DNA of 64,000 nt from Mucilaginibacter sp. Bleaf8 (GTDB lineage Bacteria; Bacteroidota; Bacteroidia; Sphingobacteriales; Sphingobacteriaceae), in NCBI RefSeq assembly GCF_018390515.1, contig NZ_JAHBBK010000001.1, forward strand, positions 558,001 to 622,000, given 5' to 3'. Below the pieces are notes generated by a model. That model saw only the letters and a program-made list of their open reading frames with translations. It had not been told where the DNA came from and searched no databases. A program made the position numbers and the translations under genes. Positions 43,794 through 54,807 of the stretch are shown here, one piece after another (position 1 is the first letter of the stretch; every line of letters begins with the position of its first letter).

Positions 43794-44435
43794 TTAAGCC
43801 GACTTTCGCTGAACAAAAAATCCGGTTTGTTGCAATAGGGTCGATTCTAAACAAGCTAATGGTAAATTCAGCTCGATACCCGCGTTCGGGTAGTCAAATA
43901 CTATCTTGCTTTGATCATTAAATGCATACAATGCCGGTAGCGGGATGTTGTTTTCAATACCTGCATACGTATTCCAGGCCGGGCTATGCTCACTATAGAT
44001 GCCCAATAATTTTGACAGCTCATGGCTTTCATCCTTCAATGTTTCGAACGATAAATTGTGTTCCCGTAAAATCAGGTTCAAAGCATCAGTATCATTAGCC
44101 GAATGTACAACCAGCAAATTAGCCTGGTAGGCAGCTAAATCATGCTGTATATTATTTAGCTGTTTCAAATGCTCAATGCCGGCGCTTCCCCACTCAGGGG
44201 AGTAAAAGTATAACACTAAGCTCCTATCGGCGTAACGGAACGACAGGTTATAACCATCCAGTGAACCGCGATGCAGAAATGGGTGCTTAGCAGCTATAAC
44301 ACCTGTATGTAAGTTTTCAACACCCGTTCCGGACCCAAGCGGAGTTAACGGCACATAACGGCGGTCGGTGTATTCAAGTTCTGGTGTATATTCTAAAGCG
44401 TCGAACGCTGGGAAATTCAAATGTTGGTTAAGCAT
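43794..44435 (-). CDS. Peroxiredoxin/thioredoxin-fold protein lacking catalytic cysteine
   Basis: 213 residues. The core (about 72-150) reads like an AhpC/TSA fold: LVLYFYSPEWGSAGIEHLKQ, NLLVVHSAND, FETLKDESHELSKLLGIY. The position of the peroxidatic Cys (FxPxxxTPxC in peroxiredoxins) is YSPEWGSAG, and the only residues there are Glu, Trp, Gly and Ser; the protein has no cysteine in the core. It should therefore not be a peroxidase. The N-terminal 70 residues (RYVPLTPLGSGTGVENLHTG) appear specific to this family. A binding or regulatory role is possible. It is a single-gene unit ended by a terminator. Confidence 0.75.
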   Translation of the reverse strand: MLNQHLNFPAFDALEYTPELEYTDRRYVPLTPLGSGTGVENLHTGVIAAKHPFLHRGSLDGYNLSFRYADRSLVLYFYSPEWGSAGIEHLKQLNNIQHDLAAYQANLLVVHSANDTDALNLILREHNLSFETLKDESHELSKLLGIYSEHSPAWNTYAGIENNIPLPALYAFNDQSKIVFDYPNAGIELNLPLACLESTLLQQTGFFVQRKSA

Positions 44436-44887
44436 AACTGTAAGTTTTTAATTTGGTGGATTGATGAATTGCATGAAAATCTCAGGCAAATACAACAATC
44501 ACGTAAACCGTAAGCAATCCGGTAAAATAAAGCGGACTGATAAACTATAAAATGATTTTTTGATCGTAACATAAATGATACTTAATGGGCTTTATTACGA
44601 ATGATAGCTTAACAGCAACACATTCGCATTGAAGTGCTCATGTAATTATCTGCTTGCTGAATAATGTCTTGTTTATGTATCATAATGATATAGTTAACTT
44701 AAATGCTTTAACAGAGCTCTGAAACAAATATATACAATGTCTATATAATTAGTAGTATTTAATTAAAATTTCTTGATTTTGTTTTTCTAAACGCTTTTCT
44801 TTTGCAATCACGCCTTACCGAGGCGTAGAATATACGCCTGCTATGTGATGATGCGGAACAACCTACTACTTTAATTGTTAAGGCAAC
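44436..44887. other. Upstream region of the GH15 gene with repeat-rich leader
   Basis: 452 bases without a gene. ACGCCT (44810-44815), AGGCGT (44821-44826) and ACGCCT again (44834-44839) can form two mutually exclusive short hairpins about 50-75 bases before the GH15 start. TTG at 44773 and TTCTTTTG at 44797-44804 are a weak promoter candidate. Otherwise it is AT-rich and featureless. Confidence 0.4.
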
Positions 44888-46702
44888 ATGAAACATCAGT
44901 TCCGGTCATACGAGCCCATCGAAAATTATGGTATTATAGGCGATTTAAAAACAGTAGCTCTGGTTTCTCTCAACGGCTCTATTGATTTTATGTCGTTCCC
45001 AAGGTTCGATTCCCCTACCATCTTCGCGTCCATACTGGATGCTAAACAAGGTGGATTCTTTTCTATTGAGCCACAAATGGGCACCTATAAAAACAAACAG
45101 TTATACATTCCCGGAACGGCTGTATTACTGACCCGCTTTTTTTCTGAAATGGGCATAGCCGAAATTATTGACTTTATGCCGCTGGATGCTGATGATAAAG
45201 ATGCAGTGAGTACCATAGTGAGAAAAGTAAAGGCCGTACGCGGTGATATTACATTCAAGATGCACTGTGCACCACGCTTCAATTATGCCCGAAACGAGCA
45301 CACTGCTGAAATAAGCGATAACCAAATCATATTTACGGCATTAAACGATGGCAACTCCAAGTTGCGTTTAATTGCTGATGTTCCGCTACAAGTAAACGAA
45401 AATGACGGCTATGCAGAGTTTACCGTCAAAGAATCGGGCGTTGTACATATTGTACTCGAATCGGTAGAAGCTGGCAAGGAGGATGCTTTTCACAACATTA
45501 ATCATTATACCCAAAATACCTATCAGCAAACAATCGGTAACTGGCGCAAGTGGATCAGTAAATCTACTTACAACGGGCGTTGGAGCGAATTGGTCTACCG
45601 GTCAGCCATTACCTTAAAGCTGCTTACCTCGCACAAATATGGTTCGGTAGTGGCGGCGGCAACCTTTGGTTTGCCCGAAGCTATAGGCGGCAATCGCAAT
45701 TGGGACTACCGTTATACTTGGGTTAGGGATGCCGCATTTACCATGTATGCATTTTTGCGTCTGGGATTTTTTGAAGAAGCAACCGAGTTTTTGAACTGGA
45801 TTTTTGATGTTAGCAAAGACAATCATCTGCAATTAATTTATGCAGTTGATGGTAATACCGACTTGCATGAAAAAGAACTTGACCATTTAGAAGGCTACAA
45901 GAACTCTAAACCGGTGAGAGTTGGTAATGCCGCCCGCGACCAGTTACAGGTTGACATTTATGGCGAACTGATTGATACAATTTACATCTACAATAAATCA
46001 TTCAAGCCAATTACGTATGAGTTTTGGACGGTGGTAAGCCAGTATGTACAAGTGGTTATAGATTCATGGCAAGAACCGGATCATGGCATTTGGGAAATCA
46101 GAAACGAAAAGAAAGCCTTTTTGCATACCCGGCTCATGTGCTGGGTAGCTATGGACAGGGCCATAAAAATTGCCGAACACCGGTCTTTCCCATTCCCCGA
46201 AACAGAATGGAAAAAAGTACGGGACGATATTTACATGGACATCTACCATAACTTTTGGAATGAAGACATTAAAGCTTGGGTACAATATAAAGGTGCACAA
46301 GTGGTTGATGCCAGCGTACTCCTTATGCCTTTGGTACATTTCATATCACCTATTGAACCCAGATGGCTATCAACCATGGAAGTAATTGATGATAAGTTAC
46401 GACTGGATGTTCTTATTTACCGCTATCACAATGCCATTGAGAAAATTGATGGACTTGACGGAGAAGAAGGTACTTTTAACATGTGTTCGTTTTGGTTTAT
46501 TGAAGCGTTGGCTAAAGCTGGGCAAATAGAGCGCGCAGTTGAAAACTTTGAGAAAATGCGCGGCTATGCCAACCACTTAGGGCTATTTAGCGAAGAACTG
46601 GGCAAGCAGGGCGAACACCTGGGCAACTTCCCGCAGGCATTTACTCATCTCGCGCTAATCAGTGCAGCGCTTGAATTGGATAAACAAATTAGCCGCTTTT
46701 AG
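44888..46702 (+). CDS. GH15-family glucoamylase/trehalase-like protein
   Basis: 604 residues without a signal peptide, so cytoplasmic. The start YEPIENYGIIGDLKTVALVS and DGSIDF-like GSIDFMSFPRFDSP are the N-terminal domain of the bacterial GH15 group. The (alpha/alpha)6 barrel has GGNRNWDYRYTWVRDAAFTMYA (about 271-292, in parts), the NWDYRYxWxRDA signature, and catalytic Glu candidates in DGEEGTFNMCSFW near 525 and in EQLGKQGEHLGNFPQAFTH-like SEELGKQGEHLGNFPQ near 570. Activity could be on trehalose, maltose or isomaltose; several cytoplasmic relatives are trehalases. It is a single unit closed by a strong terminator. Confidence 0.9.
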   Translation: MKHQFRSYEPIENYGIIGDLKTVALVSLNGSIDFMSFPRFDSPTIFASILDAKQGGFFSIEPQMGTYKNKQLYIPGTAVLLTRFFSEMGIAEIIDFMPLDADDKDAVSTIVRKVKAVRGDITFKMHCAPRFNYARNEHTAEISDNQIIFTALNDGNSKLRLIADVPLQVNENDGYAEFTVKESGVVHIVLESVEAGKEDAFHNINHYTQNTYQQTIGNWRKWISKSTYNGRWSELVYRSAITLKLLTSHKYGSVVAAATFGLPEAIGGNRNWDYRYTWVRDAAFTMYAFLRLGFFEEATEFLNWIFDVSKDNHLQLIYAVDGNTDLHEKELDHLEGYKNSKPVRVGNAARDQLQVDIYGELIDTIYIYNKSFKPITYEFWTVVSQYVQVVIDSWQEPDHGIWEIRNEKKAFLHTRLMCWVAMDRAIKIAEHRSFPFPETEWKKVRDDIYMDIYHNFWNEDIKAWVQYKGAQVVDASVLLMPLVHFISPIEPRWLSTMEVIDDKLRLDVLIYRYHNAIEKIDGLDGEEGTFNMCSFWFIEALAKAGQIERAVENFEKMRGYANHLGLFSEELGKQGEHLGNFPQAFTHLALISAALELDKQISRF

Positions 46703-46723
46703 CCGAAGCATCTAAATAATAGG

Positions 46724-46755
46724 AAAAGCCGTTGGTTCGTACCAACGGCTTTTTC
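46724..46755. terminator. Bidirectional terminator between GH15 and DUF885 genes
   Basis: AAAAGCCGTTGGT and ACCAACGGCTTTT are perfect 13-bp arms around TCGT with T runs on both strands. It separates two convergent genes. Confidence 0.9.
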
Positions 46756-46776
46756 TTTGTTAAATATTATAACCTC

Positions 46777-48567
46777 TTATTTTTTCAGTTCGGCTGGTAT
46801 AAATTCTTTTGTTACGGCCTGGCGAATAAGCGCCGGTGGCAGCAAACCTTGTGATAAGATAAAATCATGAAAGCGCAGTGCACTAAACTTGTTGCCCAAC
46901 GCCTGTTCGGTATCTTTACGTAAAGCAATCATGCGGGTATAACCATAAAAATAGCTATTGGCTTGGCCCGGTGCTTTAATGGTATACCGTTCAACCTCCT
47001 GTTGTGCAAATGCTGGCGATTGTACCACGTCTTTTATTAAAACATCAAGCGCCTGTTGCTGCGTAACGGTTCCTGCCTGTAGTTCAGGATCTAAAAACGC
47101 ACGTGCGGCACGCAGTAAACGATAGTCCAGTGAAACCAGCTGTCCTTCAAGCGGCATGTAAGGGCGGGTAATGTATTCTGCGTACAAGCCCCAGCCTTCG
47201 GCATTGGTGGAGTTGAACGCATAAAGTGATCGGGCCTGGGAAACGCCTTCTTCTACCATTTTATCAAATTGCAGCTCATGGCCCGGACGGGCTTCATGCG
47301 CCGTAAGCGTCCATGAGGCTGCATCAAAAGTAAAATCATCGTACTTGCTGGCGCTCTTATCACCTGGCGCCGATGGCATATTTAACGGCAGCACAAATAC
47401 ACCGCGCTGACCGGTATTATTCAAAAATGGTGGCGGTACCATGTGCGGTGCTGGGCTCTGGGCTGTCTCAGCTGCGGATGCCAGACGGATGATAGCGGGC
47501 CTGCTGGGCAGCGTTACCAGCTGATGTTCCCGAATGATGTCTTCGATGTCTTTTAAATGGCGTTCGTAAAGCGGTATGATGGAGTCGCCATGCACCTGTT
47601 GCTTTTTAAGTTCGCGAATTACGTCCCGGTAATCAGCCGAAGGTAAATTGCGCTGCCTGGCAATTTGCTCGGCTATGGGCTTCATCTCGTTTTGTATCTC
47701 GGTGAAAGCAGCATGAGCCATTTGCGCCAGTTGCGCAGGCGGAATATCAACGCCATATCCTTCCAAAGCTAAAGCATACTCTTCGGGCGGCAAACGGAAA
47801 TCGGTACGGGCCTTGGTGAGTACATGTTCGCGGGTCCACTGATCATAAGCCTGTAGTTGCTTTTTCAGCACACTATAAGCTTGCTCCCAACCTGTTAATT
47901 TATACTTGTTACACAGCTCGGCTATGCCATCAACAATACTTGAATTGCGGGATAACTCAACTTCCATTTGCTGCCTTGACGGATAGATCATACCCTTACC
48001 AGCAATTTGCTGTGCTACCCGCTCTTGCAAAATAGCAGTAATGGGCCGGTAGCCTTTTTCCAAACCTGCATATTTTTTCATGCGGTTTACAGCCGATGTT
48101 CTGCGCAAGGCTGGTGTTTGGTCGTCAAGCAAAGTTTCCAATCCGCCATAAATCATTGGGGCGGCATTCAGGAATGGTACCTGGCGGTGCATTTCAAAAT
48201 CCTGCTGACGGAAGCCCAATGTAAGGTGGCCGATTAGTATATTCAGATCCTGAGCTACTAATGGATCTTTCTCCGTTTTCAAAGCTGTACGGTAACGTCC
48301 TACCAGAACTTCTTCTTCTTTACGATGTGCCAGTTGATTGGCCAGTGTTGGTACAGATACCAGTTTATCATATTCGGCCAAACCCTGTGATGAACCATAC
48401 TCGGGCGAATACTTCTTATCCAGATCAATAAGCTGTTTCGTATATTGATTGGATTTGTTGATCCATGCTTTATCTGTTTCAGCAGGTTTTGGCTGCAGCT
48501 TAGCGGAAAGCGGAGCAGTAGCCAAAACCACGATAAGCGGAATTACAAAACGTATCGTTCTTGTCAT
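46777..48567 (-). CDS. DUF885-family exported putative metallopeptidase
   Basis: 596 residues with a signal peptide (TRTIRFVIPLIVVLATAPLSA). The DUF885 core is mostly helical. A zinc-binding HExxxGHE-like motif is seen as AHEARPGHELQ near 424-434, with a downstream Glu in NAEGWGLYAEYI near 455-466 as likely third ligand. These features make a metal-dependent peptidase of the M2/M32-related fold likely, although natural substrates are unknown. The C-terminus (ALRFHDFILSQGLLPPALIR) is also conserved. It is a single gene, convergent with GH15. Confidence 0.87.
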   Translation of the reverse strand: MTRTIRFVIPLIVVLATAPLSAKLQPKPAETDKAWINKSNQYTKQLIDLDKKYSPEYGSSQGLAEYDKLVSVPTLANQLAHRKEEEVLVGRYRTALKTEKDPLVAQDLNILIGHLTLGFRQQDFEMHRQVPFLNAAPMIYGGLETLLDDQTPALRRTSAVNRMKKYAGLEKGYRPITAILQERVAQQIAGKGMIYPSRQQMEVELSRNSSIVDGIAELCNKYKLTGWEQAYSVLKKQLQAYDQWTREHVLTKARTDFRLPPEEYALALEGYGVDIPPAQLAQMAHAAFTEIQNEMKPIAEQIARQRNLPSADYRDVIRELKKQQVHGDSIIPLYERHLKDIEDIIREHQLVTLPSRPAIIRLASAAETAQSPAPHMVPPPFLNNTGQRGVFVLPLNMPSAPGDKSASKYDDFTFDAASWTLTAHEARPGHELQFDKMVEEGVSQARSLYAFNSTNAEGWGLYAEYITRPYMPLEGQLVSLDYRLLRAARAFLDPELQAGTVTQQQALDVLIKDVVQSPAFAQQEVERYTIKAPGQANSYFYGYTRMIALRKDTEQALGNKFSALRFHDFILSQGLLPPALIRQAVTKEFIPAELKK

Positions 48568-48620
48568 CGTGATTGTGTTGTGTTCTTCTTAAGATGATTA
48601 TGCTCACCTGTTGTTACAAA

Positions 48621-49088
48621 CTACTTGTTTTCGGTAATAACTCTTTTCAGTGCCATTATATACCCCATGTGCAAACCTTCGTGGTACGGCAAAAAGCCAA
48701 TAGCTTCGTCTATATTATGAATAACAACACCGTAACGGGTTGTCCAGGGCTCGTAATTGCTAAACAAGTTCTCTTTATAGTCGGCTTCGAGCTGGTCTAT
48801 AGTTGAGAAAAACAGCATCTTAATCTCTTCAAACTCTGCCTGGCTAACCGGGCGTTCAGGTTTTGTATCGGATTTGTAAAGGTTGAAAAATATTTCGTCT
48901 ACTCTTAATTCAAACCCTGCACGGCGATAGCAAACCCCTTGCTGCGCTGCAACCAGATGACCCAAATTCCAGATAATGTTATTGTTAAAACCGGCAGGTA
49001 CAGTGTTCAACTGCTCCAACGTTAAACCGTCTACCAGCGTTAATAAATATTCGCGTGTTTTTCGTATAATTTCTATCGGCTTGTTCAT
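48621..49088 (-). CDS. DinB-family protein
   Basis: 155 residues in a DinB_2 four-helix bundle. Possible metal ligands are His in IIWNLGHLVAAQ near 44, and the two His in GFLPYHEGLHMGYI near 135-139, matching the three-His site of this superfamily. Members include damage-inducible proteins of unknown function and thiol-transferases such as BstA/YfiT relatives; no specific role can be given. The gene follows (in transcription order) no obvious partner; a near-match -7 element (TACATTTA) lies at 49100-49093, just upstream of its ATG. Confidence 0.85.
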   Translation of the reverse strand: MNKPIEIIRKTREYLLTLVDGLTLEQLNTVPAGFNNNIIWNLGHLVAAQQGVCYRRAGFELRVDEIFFNLYKSDTKPERPVSQAEFEEIKMLFFSTIDQLEADYKENLFSNYEPWTTRYGVVIHNIDEAIGFLPYHEGLHMGYIMALKRVITENK

Positions 49089-51610
<2,522 letters not shown>

Positions 51611-51634
51611 CACCATAAAGTATTTATAATTAAT

Positions 51635-51671
51635 AAAGAAGGGCGTACTATAATTTAGTACGCCCTTCTTT
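51635..51671 (+). terminator. Rho-independent terminator after GH97
   Basis: AAAGAAGGGCGTACTA and TAGTACGCCCTTCTTT are perfect 16-bp arms with a 5-base loop, 24 bases past the GH97 stop. Confidence 0.9.
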
Positions 51672-51706
51672 GTTTAAACAATTATAGCGTGCTAACTGCT
51701 TATTTA

Positions 51707-51714
51707 TAATTTTG
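51707..51714 (+). promoter_or_regulatory. -7 element of the NrtR gene
   Basis: TAATTTTG matches TAnnTTTG exactly and ends only 4 bases before the nrtR ATG, so the transcript may be leaderless. I see no good -33 element. Confidence 0.5.
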
Positions 51715-51718
51715 CTTT

Positions 51719-52405
51719 ATGCCAGTTAATCAAAACATCAAAGTAGCCGTAGATGCAGTTGTATTTGGCTATACATCTAAAGAAGGCTTATCAGTACTGC
51801 TCATCAAACGCAAAATTGATCCCTTTCAAAATACGTGGGCTTTGCCCGGAGGGTTGGTTAACGATGATGAAACACTGGAGGAAGCTGTTCAGCGTGAGCT
51901 TAAGGAAGAAACCGGCGTAAGTATCAACTATCTGGAACAGCTATACAGCTTTGGTAACCCAAACCGCGATCCGCGTAATCGTGTTATATCAATTACTTAC
52001 TACGGTTTGGTAAAGCCCGATGCTTTTGACATACACGCAGCTACCGACGCAAGTGATGTTGCCTGGTTCAACATTAAACACCTGCCCCCACTGGCGTTTG
52101 ATCATAAAGAAATTATTACAGTAGCCCATACCCGCTTAAAAGGTAAAATGCAGTATGAGCCCGTAGGCTTTGAATTACTGGATGAAAAGTTTCCATTTTC
52201 TGAATTAGAGAAGCTTTACATGGCTGTATTAGACCGCCCTATTGATCGCCGCAACTTCAAAAAGAAAATCACCAGGTTTGGCTTTTTGGAGGAAACAACT
52301 GAAAAACAAGCTTTGACAGGCGCTGGTCGCCCAGGCAACCTTTACCGCTTCAACGAGGTCAAGTACTTTCAGTTGAAGAAAGAAGGCATAACTTTCGAGA
52401 TTTAG
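51719..52405 (+). CDS. nrtR: NrtR-type Nudix/winged-helix transcriptional regulator of NAD metabolism
   Basis: 228 residues. An N-terminal Nudix domain (about 8-140) is followed by a winged-helix DNA-binding domain (about 155-228; LYMAVLDRPIDRRNFKKKI then GRPGNLYRFN). This domain pair is diagnostic of NrtR, which represses NAD synthesis or salvage genes and releases DNA on binding ADP-ribose. The Nudix box is complete (G45 to V67 with E51, R59, E60, E63, E64), while many NrtR proteins have a degenerate box, so residual hydrolase activity is possible. It stands directly upstream of nadM, nadV and prs, with inverted repeats in the 71-base gap. Confidence 0.92.
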   Translation: MPVNQNIKVAVDAVVFGYTSKEGLSVLLIKRKIDPFQNTWALPGGLVNDDETLEEAVQRELKEETGVSINYLEQLYSFGNPNRDPRNRVISITYYGLVKPDAFDIHAATDASDVAWFNIKHLPPLAFDHKEIITVAHTRLKGKMQYEPVGFELLDEKFPFSELEKLYMAVLDRPIDRRNFKKKITRFGFLEETTEKQALTGAGRPGNLYRFNEVKYFQLKKEGITFEI

Positions 52406-52423
52406 AAAAAAAGTAAAAAATAA

Positions 52424-52454
52424 TTTGCGTATTAATTACGCTTAACTATATTTG
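52424..52454 (+). promoter_or_regulatory. Promoter of the nadM-nadV-prs operon
   Basis: TTTG at 52424-52427 and a perfect TATATTTG at 52447-52454 are separated by 19 bases. Both elements lie inside the probable NrtR operators. The nadM ATG is at 52477. Confidence 0.75.
52427..52441. promoter_or_regulatory. Probable NrtR operator, upstream half
   Basis: GCGTA-TTAAT-TACGC is an inverted repeat whose half-site matches the stronger palindrome 22 bases downstream. It overlaps the -33 element. Confidence 0.6.
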
Positions 52455-52473
52455 CGTATATAAAACGCAAATA
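52449..52473. promoter_or_regulatory. Probable NrtR operator, downstream half
   Basis: TATTTGCGT and ACGCAAATA are perfect 9-base arms with a 7-base spacer. It covers the -7 element and the transcription start, a position typical for repression by NrtR. Confidence 0.75.
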
Positions 52474-52476
52474 CAT

Positions 52477-53370
52477 ATGACAACCGCAGTAATTATAGCT
52501 CGTTTCCAAACACCATACCTGCATGAGGGTCATCAAAAACTGATTGAACAGGTAAGTACCAAACATACTAAGCTCATTATTTTATTGGGTGTAAGCCCGA
52601 TAAAGGGCAGTAGAAAAAATCCGTATGATTACTATACTCGCGAGCGGATGCTTAAGAAAGACTATCCGGATGTTATTGTATTGCCTGTGAGTGATCATCC
52701 CAGTGACAAGGCATGGTCTGAAAATCTGGACAATTTGCTTACAAGCGTATTCCCTAATGAAGAATTTTGGCTGTATGGCAGTCGTGATAGCTTTATCCCC
52801 TACTACTCCGGCAAATTGCAAACAGTAGAGCTACCCAGCCACGGTGATTACAATGCCACGCAACTGCGCGAACAGTATGCTGACAAAGTTTTCGATTCGA
52901 AAGATTTCAGGGCCGGAATATTGTATGCCTATCATAACCAATACACCAAAGTTTACCCGACTGTTGATGTAGCTGTATTTCGTCATAATAAAACCGAGAT
53001 ATTACTCGGCAAAAAATCCATAAACAACAAATGGCGGCTAATTGGTGGTTTTGCCGACCCCGAAGATGAGAGCTTTGAACATGCGGCCATGCGCGAACTT
53101 ACAGAAGAGTGTGGCTTATTGAAAACTAGTTGCATGGTTTATGAAACATCTGCCCATGTTAACGATTGGCGCTACCGTAACGAAGCTGACAAGATTATTA
53201 CGCTTCTTTTCAGTTGCGATTATGAAACCGGCGAACCAATTGCACAGGATGATATTGCAGATTTACAATGGTTTGACCTACAGCATTTGCCTCAAATGAT
53301 TGCTGATGGCTTAACCAGCCCAGAGCATACGGCGTTGCTAAATTCTTTGATTAACAAATACCTTAAATAA
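52477..53370 (+). CDS. nadM: Bifunctional NMN adenylyltransferase/Nudix hydrolase (NadM-Nudix)
   Basis: 297 residues. The N-terminal nucleotidyltransferase domain (1-155) has the HxGH motif as His16-Glu-Gly-His19 after the IIARFQTPY strand, and the TRERM motif near 54-58. It joins NMN and ATP to make NAD. The C-terminal Nudix domain (about 160-297) has GGFADPEDESFEHAAMRELT followed by EECGL; there is one extra residue between the Gly and the first Glu. The Nudix part may remove ADP-ribose or toxic nucleotides. It is the first gene after the operator-promoter region and is 8 bases upstream of nadV. Confidence 0.93.
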   Translation: MTTAVIIARFQTPYLHEGHQKLIEQVSTKHTKLIILLGVSPIKGSRKNPYDYYTRERMLKKDYPDVIVLPVSDHPSDKAWSENLDNLLTSVFPNEEFWLYGSRDSFIPYYSGKLQTVELPSHGDYNATQLREQYADKVFDSKDFRAGILYAYHNQYTKVYPTVDVAVFRHNKTEILLGKKSINNKWRLIGGFADPEDESFEHAAMRELTEECGLLKTSCMVYETSAHVNDWRYRNEADKIITLLFSCDYETGEPIAQDDIADLQWFDLQHLPQMIADGLTSPEHTALLNSLINKYLK

Positions 53371-53378
53371 TACTAGCC

Positions 53379-54797
53379 ATGAAAAGAGAAAACTTTGTAC
53401 TGTTGGCTGATGCCTATAAATATGCACACCACAAATTATACTATCCGGGTACAACTCAAATTTACAGCTACCTGGAAAGCCGGGGCGGCCTGTTTAATGA
53501 AACAATGTTTTTCGGTTTACAGTATTACCTGAAAGCATACCTGCAAGGCCCGGCTTTTACACAGGCTGATCTTGATGAGGCAGACGGCTTTTTACAGCAG
53601 GTTTTTGGTCGTAACGATGTGTTTGATAAAAGTAGATTTCAGTACATACTGGATAAGTATGAGGGCTACCTTCCTGTGAGGATCAAAGCTGTTGCCGAAG
53701 GCACGTCCGTACCGAATGGTAATGTGCTCATGACGATTGAAAACACGGATCCCGAATGTTACTGGCTAACCAATTTTTTGGAAACCCTGCTGATGCAGAT
53801 CTGGTATCCTTGTACCGTTGCAACCTTAAGTAGCCAGATCAAAAAAGTGGTTTATCAGTACTACCATGAAACTGCCACCGAGGGTGCCGAAGCAGGAATT
53901 GATTTTGTGCTGAACGATTTTGGTTATCGAGGTGTAAGCAGTATGGAAAGCGCCGGTTTAGGTGGTGCAGCCCACCTGGTTAACTTTAGCGGAAGCGATA
54001 ATCTGGCCGGCTCACGCATGGCTATGCAATATTATGACGCGCAAAAAGTATATGGCCTGAGCATCCCTGCAACCGAACATAGCATTTGCACATTACTCGG
54101 CCGCGAAGGCGAACTGGAAATTTTCAGGCACGTATTAAGAAGTTTCCCCACCGGAACAGTTGCCTGCGTATCTGACAGTTATAATATTTTCAAAGCCTGT
54201 TCTGAATACTGGGGCGAAGAATTAAAGAACGAAATTTTAAACCGCCAGGGCACACTCGTAATACGGCCAGATAGTGGTGATCCGGTGATGACGTTGCTCG
54301 CCATTTTCGAGATATTGTTTGATAAATTTGGCTATACAGTAAACAGCAAAGGCTTTAAAGTGTTGCCACCACAATTAAGAGTAATTCAGGGCGATGGTGT
54401 AAACTACGAAGCTATTATCGGTTTGTACTATGCTTTAAAAACCAACGGTATAGGTGCAGAAAACCTTGTGCTGGGTATGGGTGGTGCCTTGCTGCAAAAA
54501 GTTGATCGTGATACCCAAAAGTTTGCTTTAAAATGCAGTGCTGCAGTTATTAATGGTAACGAAGTAAACGTTATAAAAAGCCCTACAGAAATTGATGCGA
54601 ACGGACAGATTGTTGAAAGCTTTAAAAAAAGTAAGTCAGGCCGGTTAAAATTAGTTAAAATTGACGGTCACTACAAAACAGTTAATCAGGATGAGCTACC
54701 ACATGTGGCCGATGAGTTACATACTGTGTTTGAAAATGGCCACATCCTAAGGAACTTTACTTTTGACGAAGTGAAGCTAAACGCAAATAACATTTAA
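53379..54797 (+). CDS. nadV: Nicotinamide phosphoribosyltransferase
   Basis: 472 residues, the usual length of NAMPT/NadV. It makes NMN from nicotinamide and PRPP. The start DAYKYAHHKLYYPGTTQIYSYLESRGG (in parts) and DFGYRGVSSMESAGLGGAAHLVNF near 186-210 (in parts), PATEHSI near 229 with the phospho-relay His, VIRPDSGDPV near 292 and GMGGALLQKVDRDT near 365 are all NAMPT landmarks. It supplies NMN to NadM encoded just upstream and needs PRPP, which the next gene can provide. It is cytoplasmic. Confidence 0.96.
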   Translation: MKRENFVLLADAYKYAHHKLYYPGTTQIYSYLESRGGLFNETMFFGLQYYLKAYLQGPAFTQADLDEADGFLQQVFGRNDVFDKSRFQYILDKYEGYLPVRIKAVAEGTSVPNGNVLMTIENTDPECYWLTNFLETLLMQIWYPCTVATLSSQIKKVVYQYYHETATEGAEAGIDFVLNDFGYRGVSSMESAGLGGAAHLVNFSGSDNLAGSRMAMQYYDAQKVYGLSIPATEHSICTLLGREGELEIFRHVLRSFPTGTVACVSDSYNIFKACSEYWGEELKNEILNRQGTLVIRPDSGDPVMTLLAIFEILFDKFGYTVNSKGFKVLPPQLRVIQGDGVNYEAIIGLYYALKTNGIGAENLVLGMGGALLQKVDRDTQKFALKCSAAVINGNEVNVIKSPTEIDANGQIVESFKKSKSGRLKLVKIDGHYKTVNQDELPHVADELHTVFENGHILRNFTFDEVKLNANNI

Positions 54798-54807
54798 GAA
54801 GATTGCT

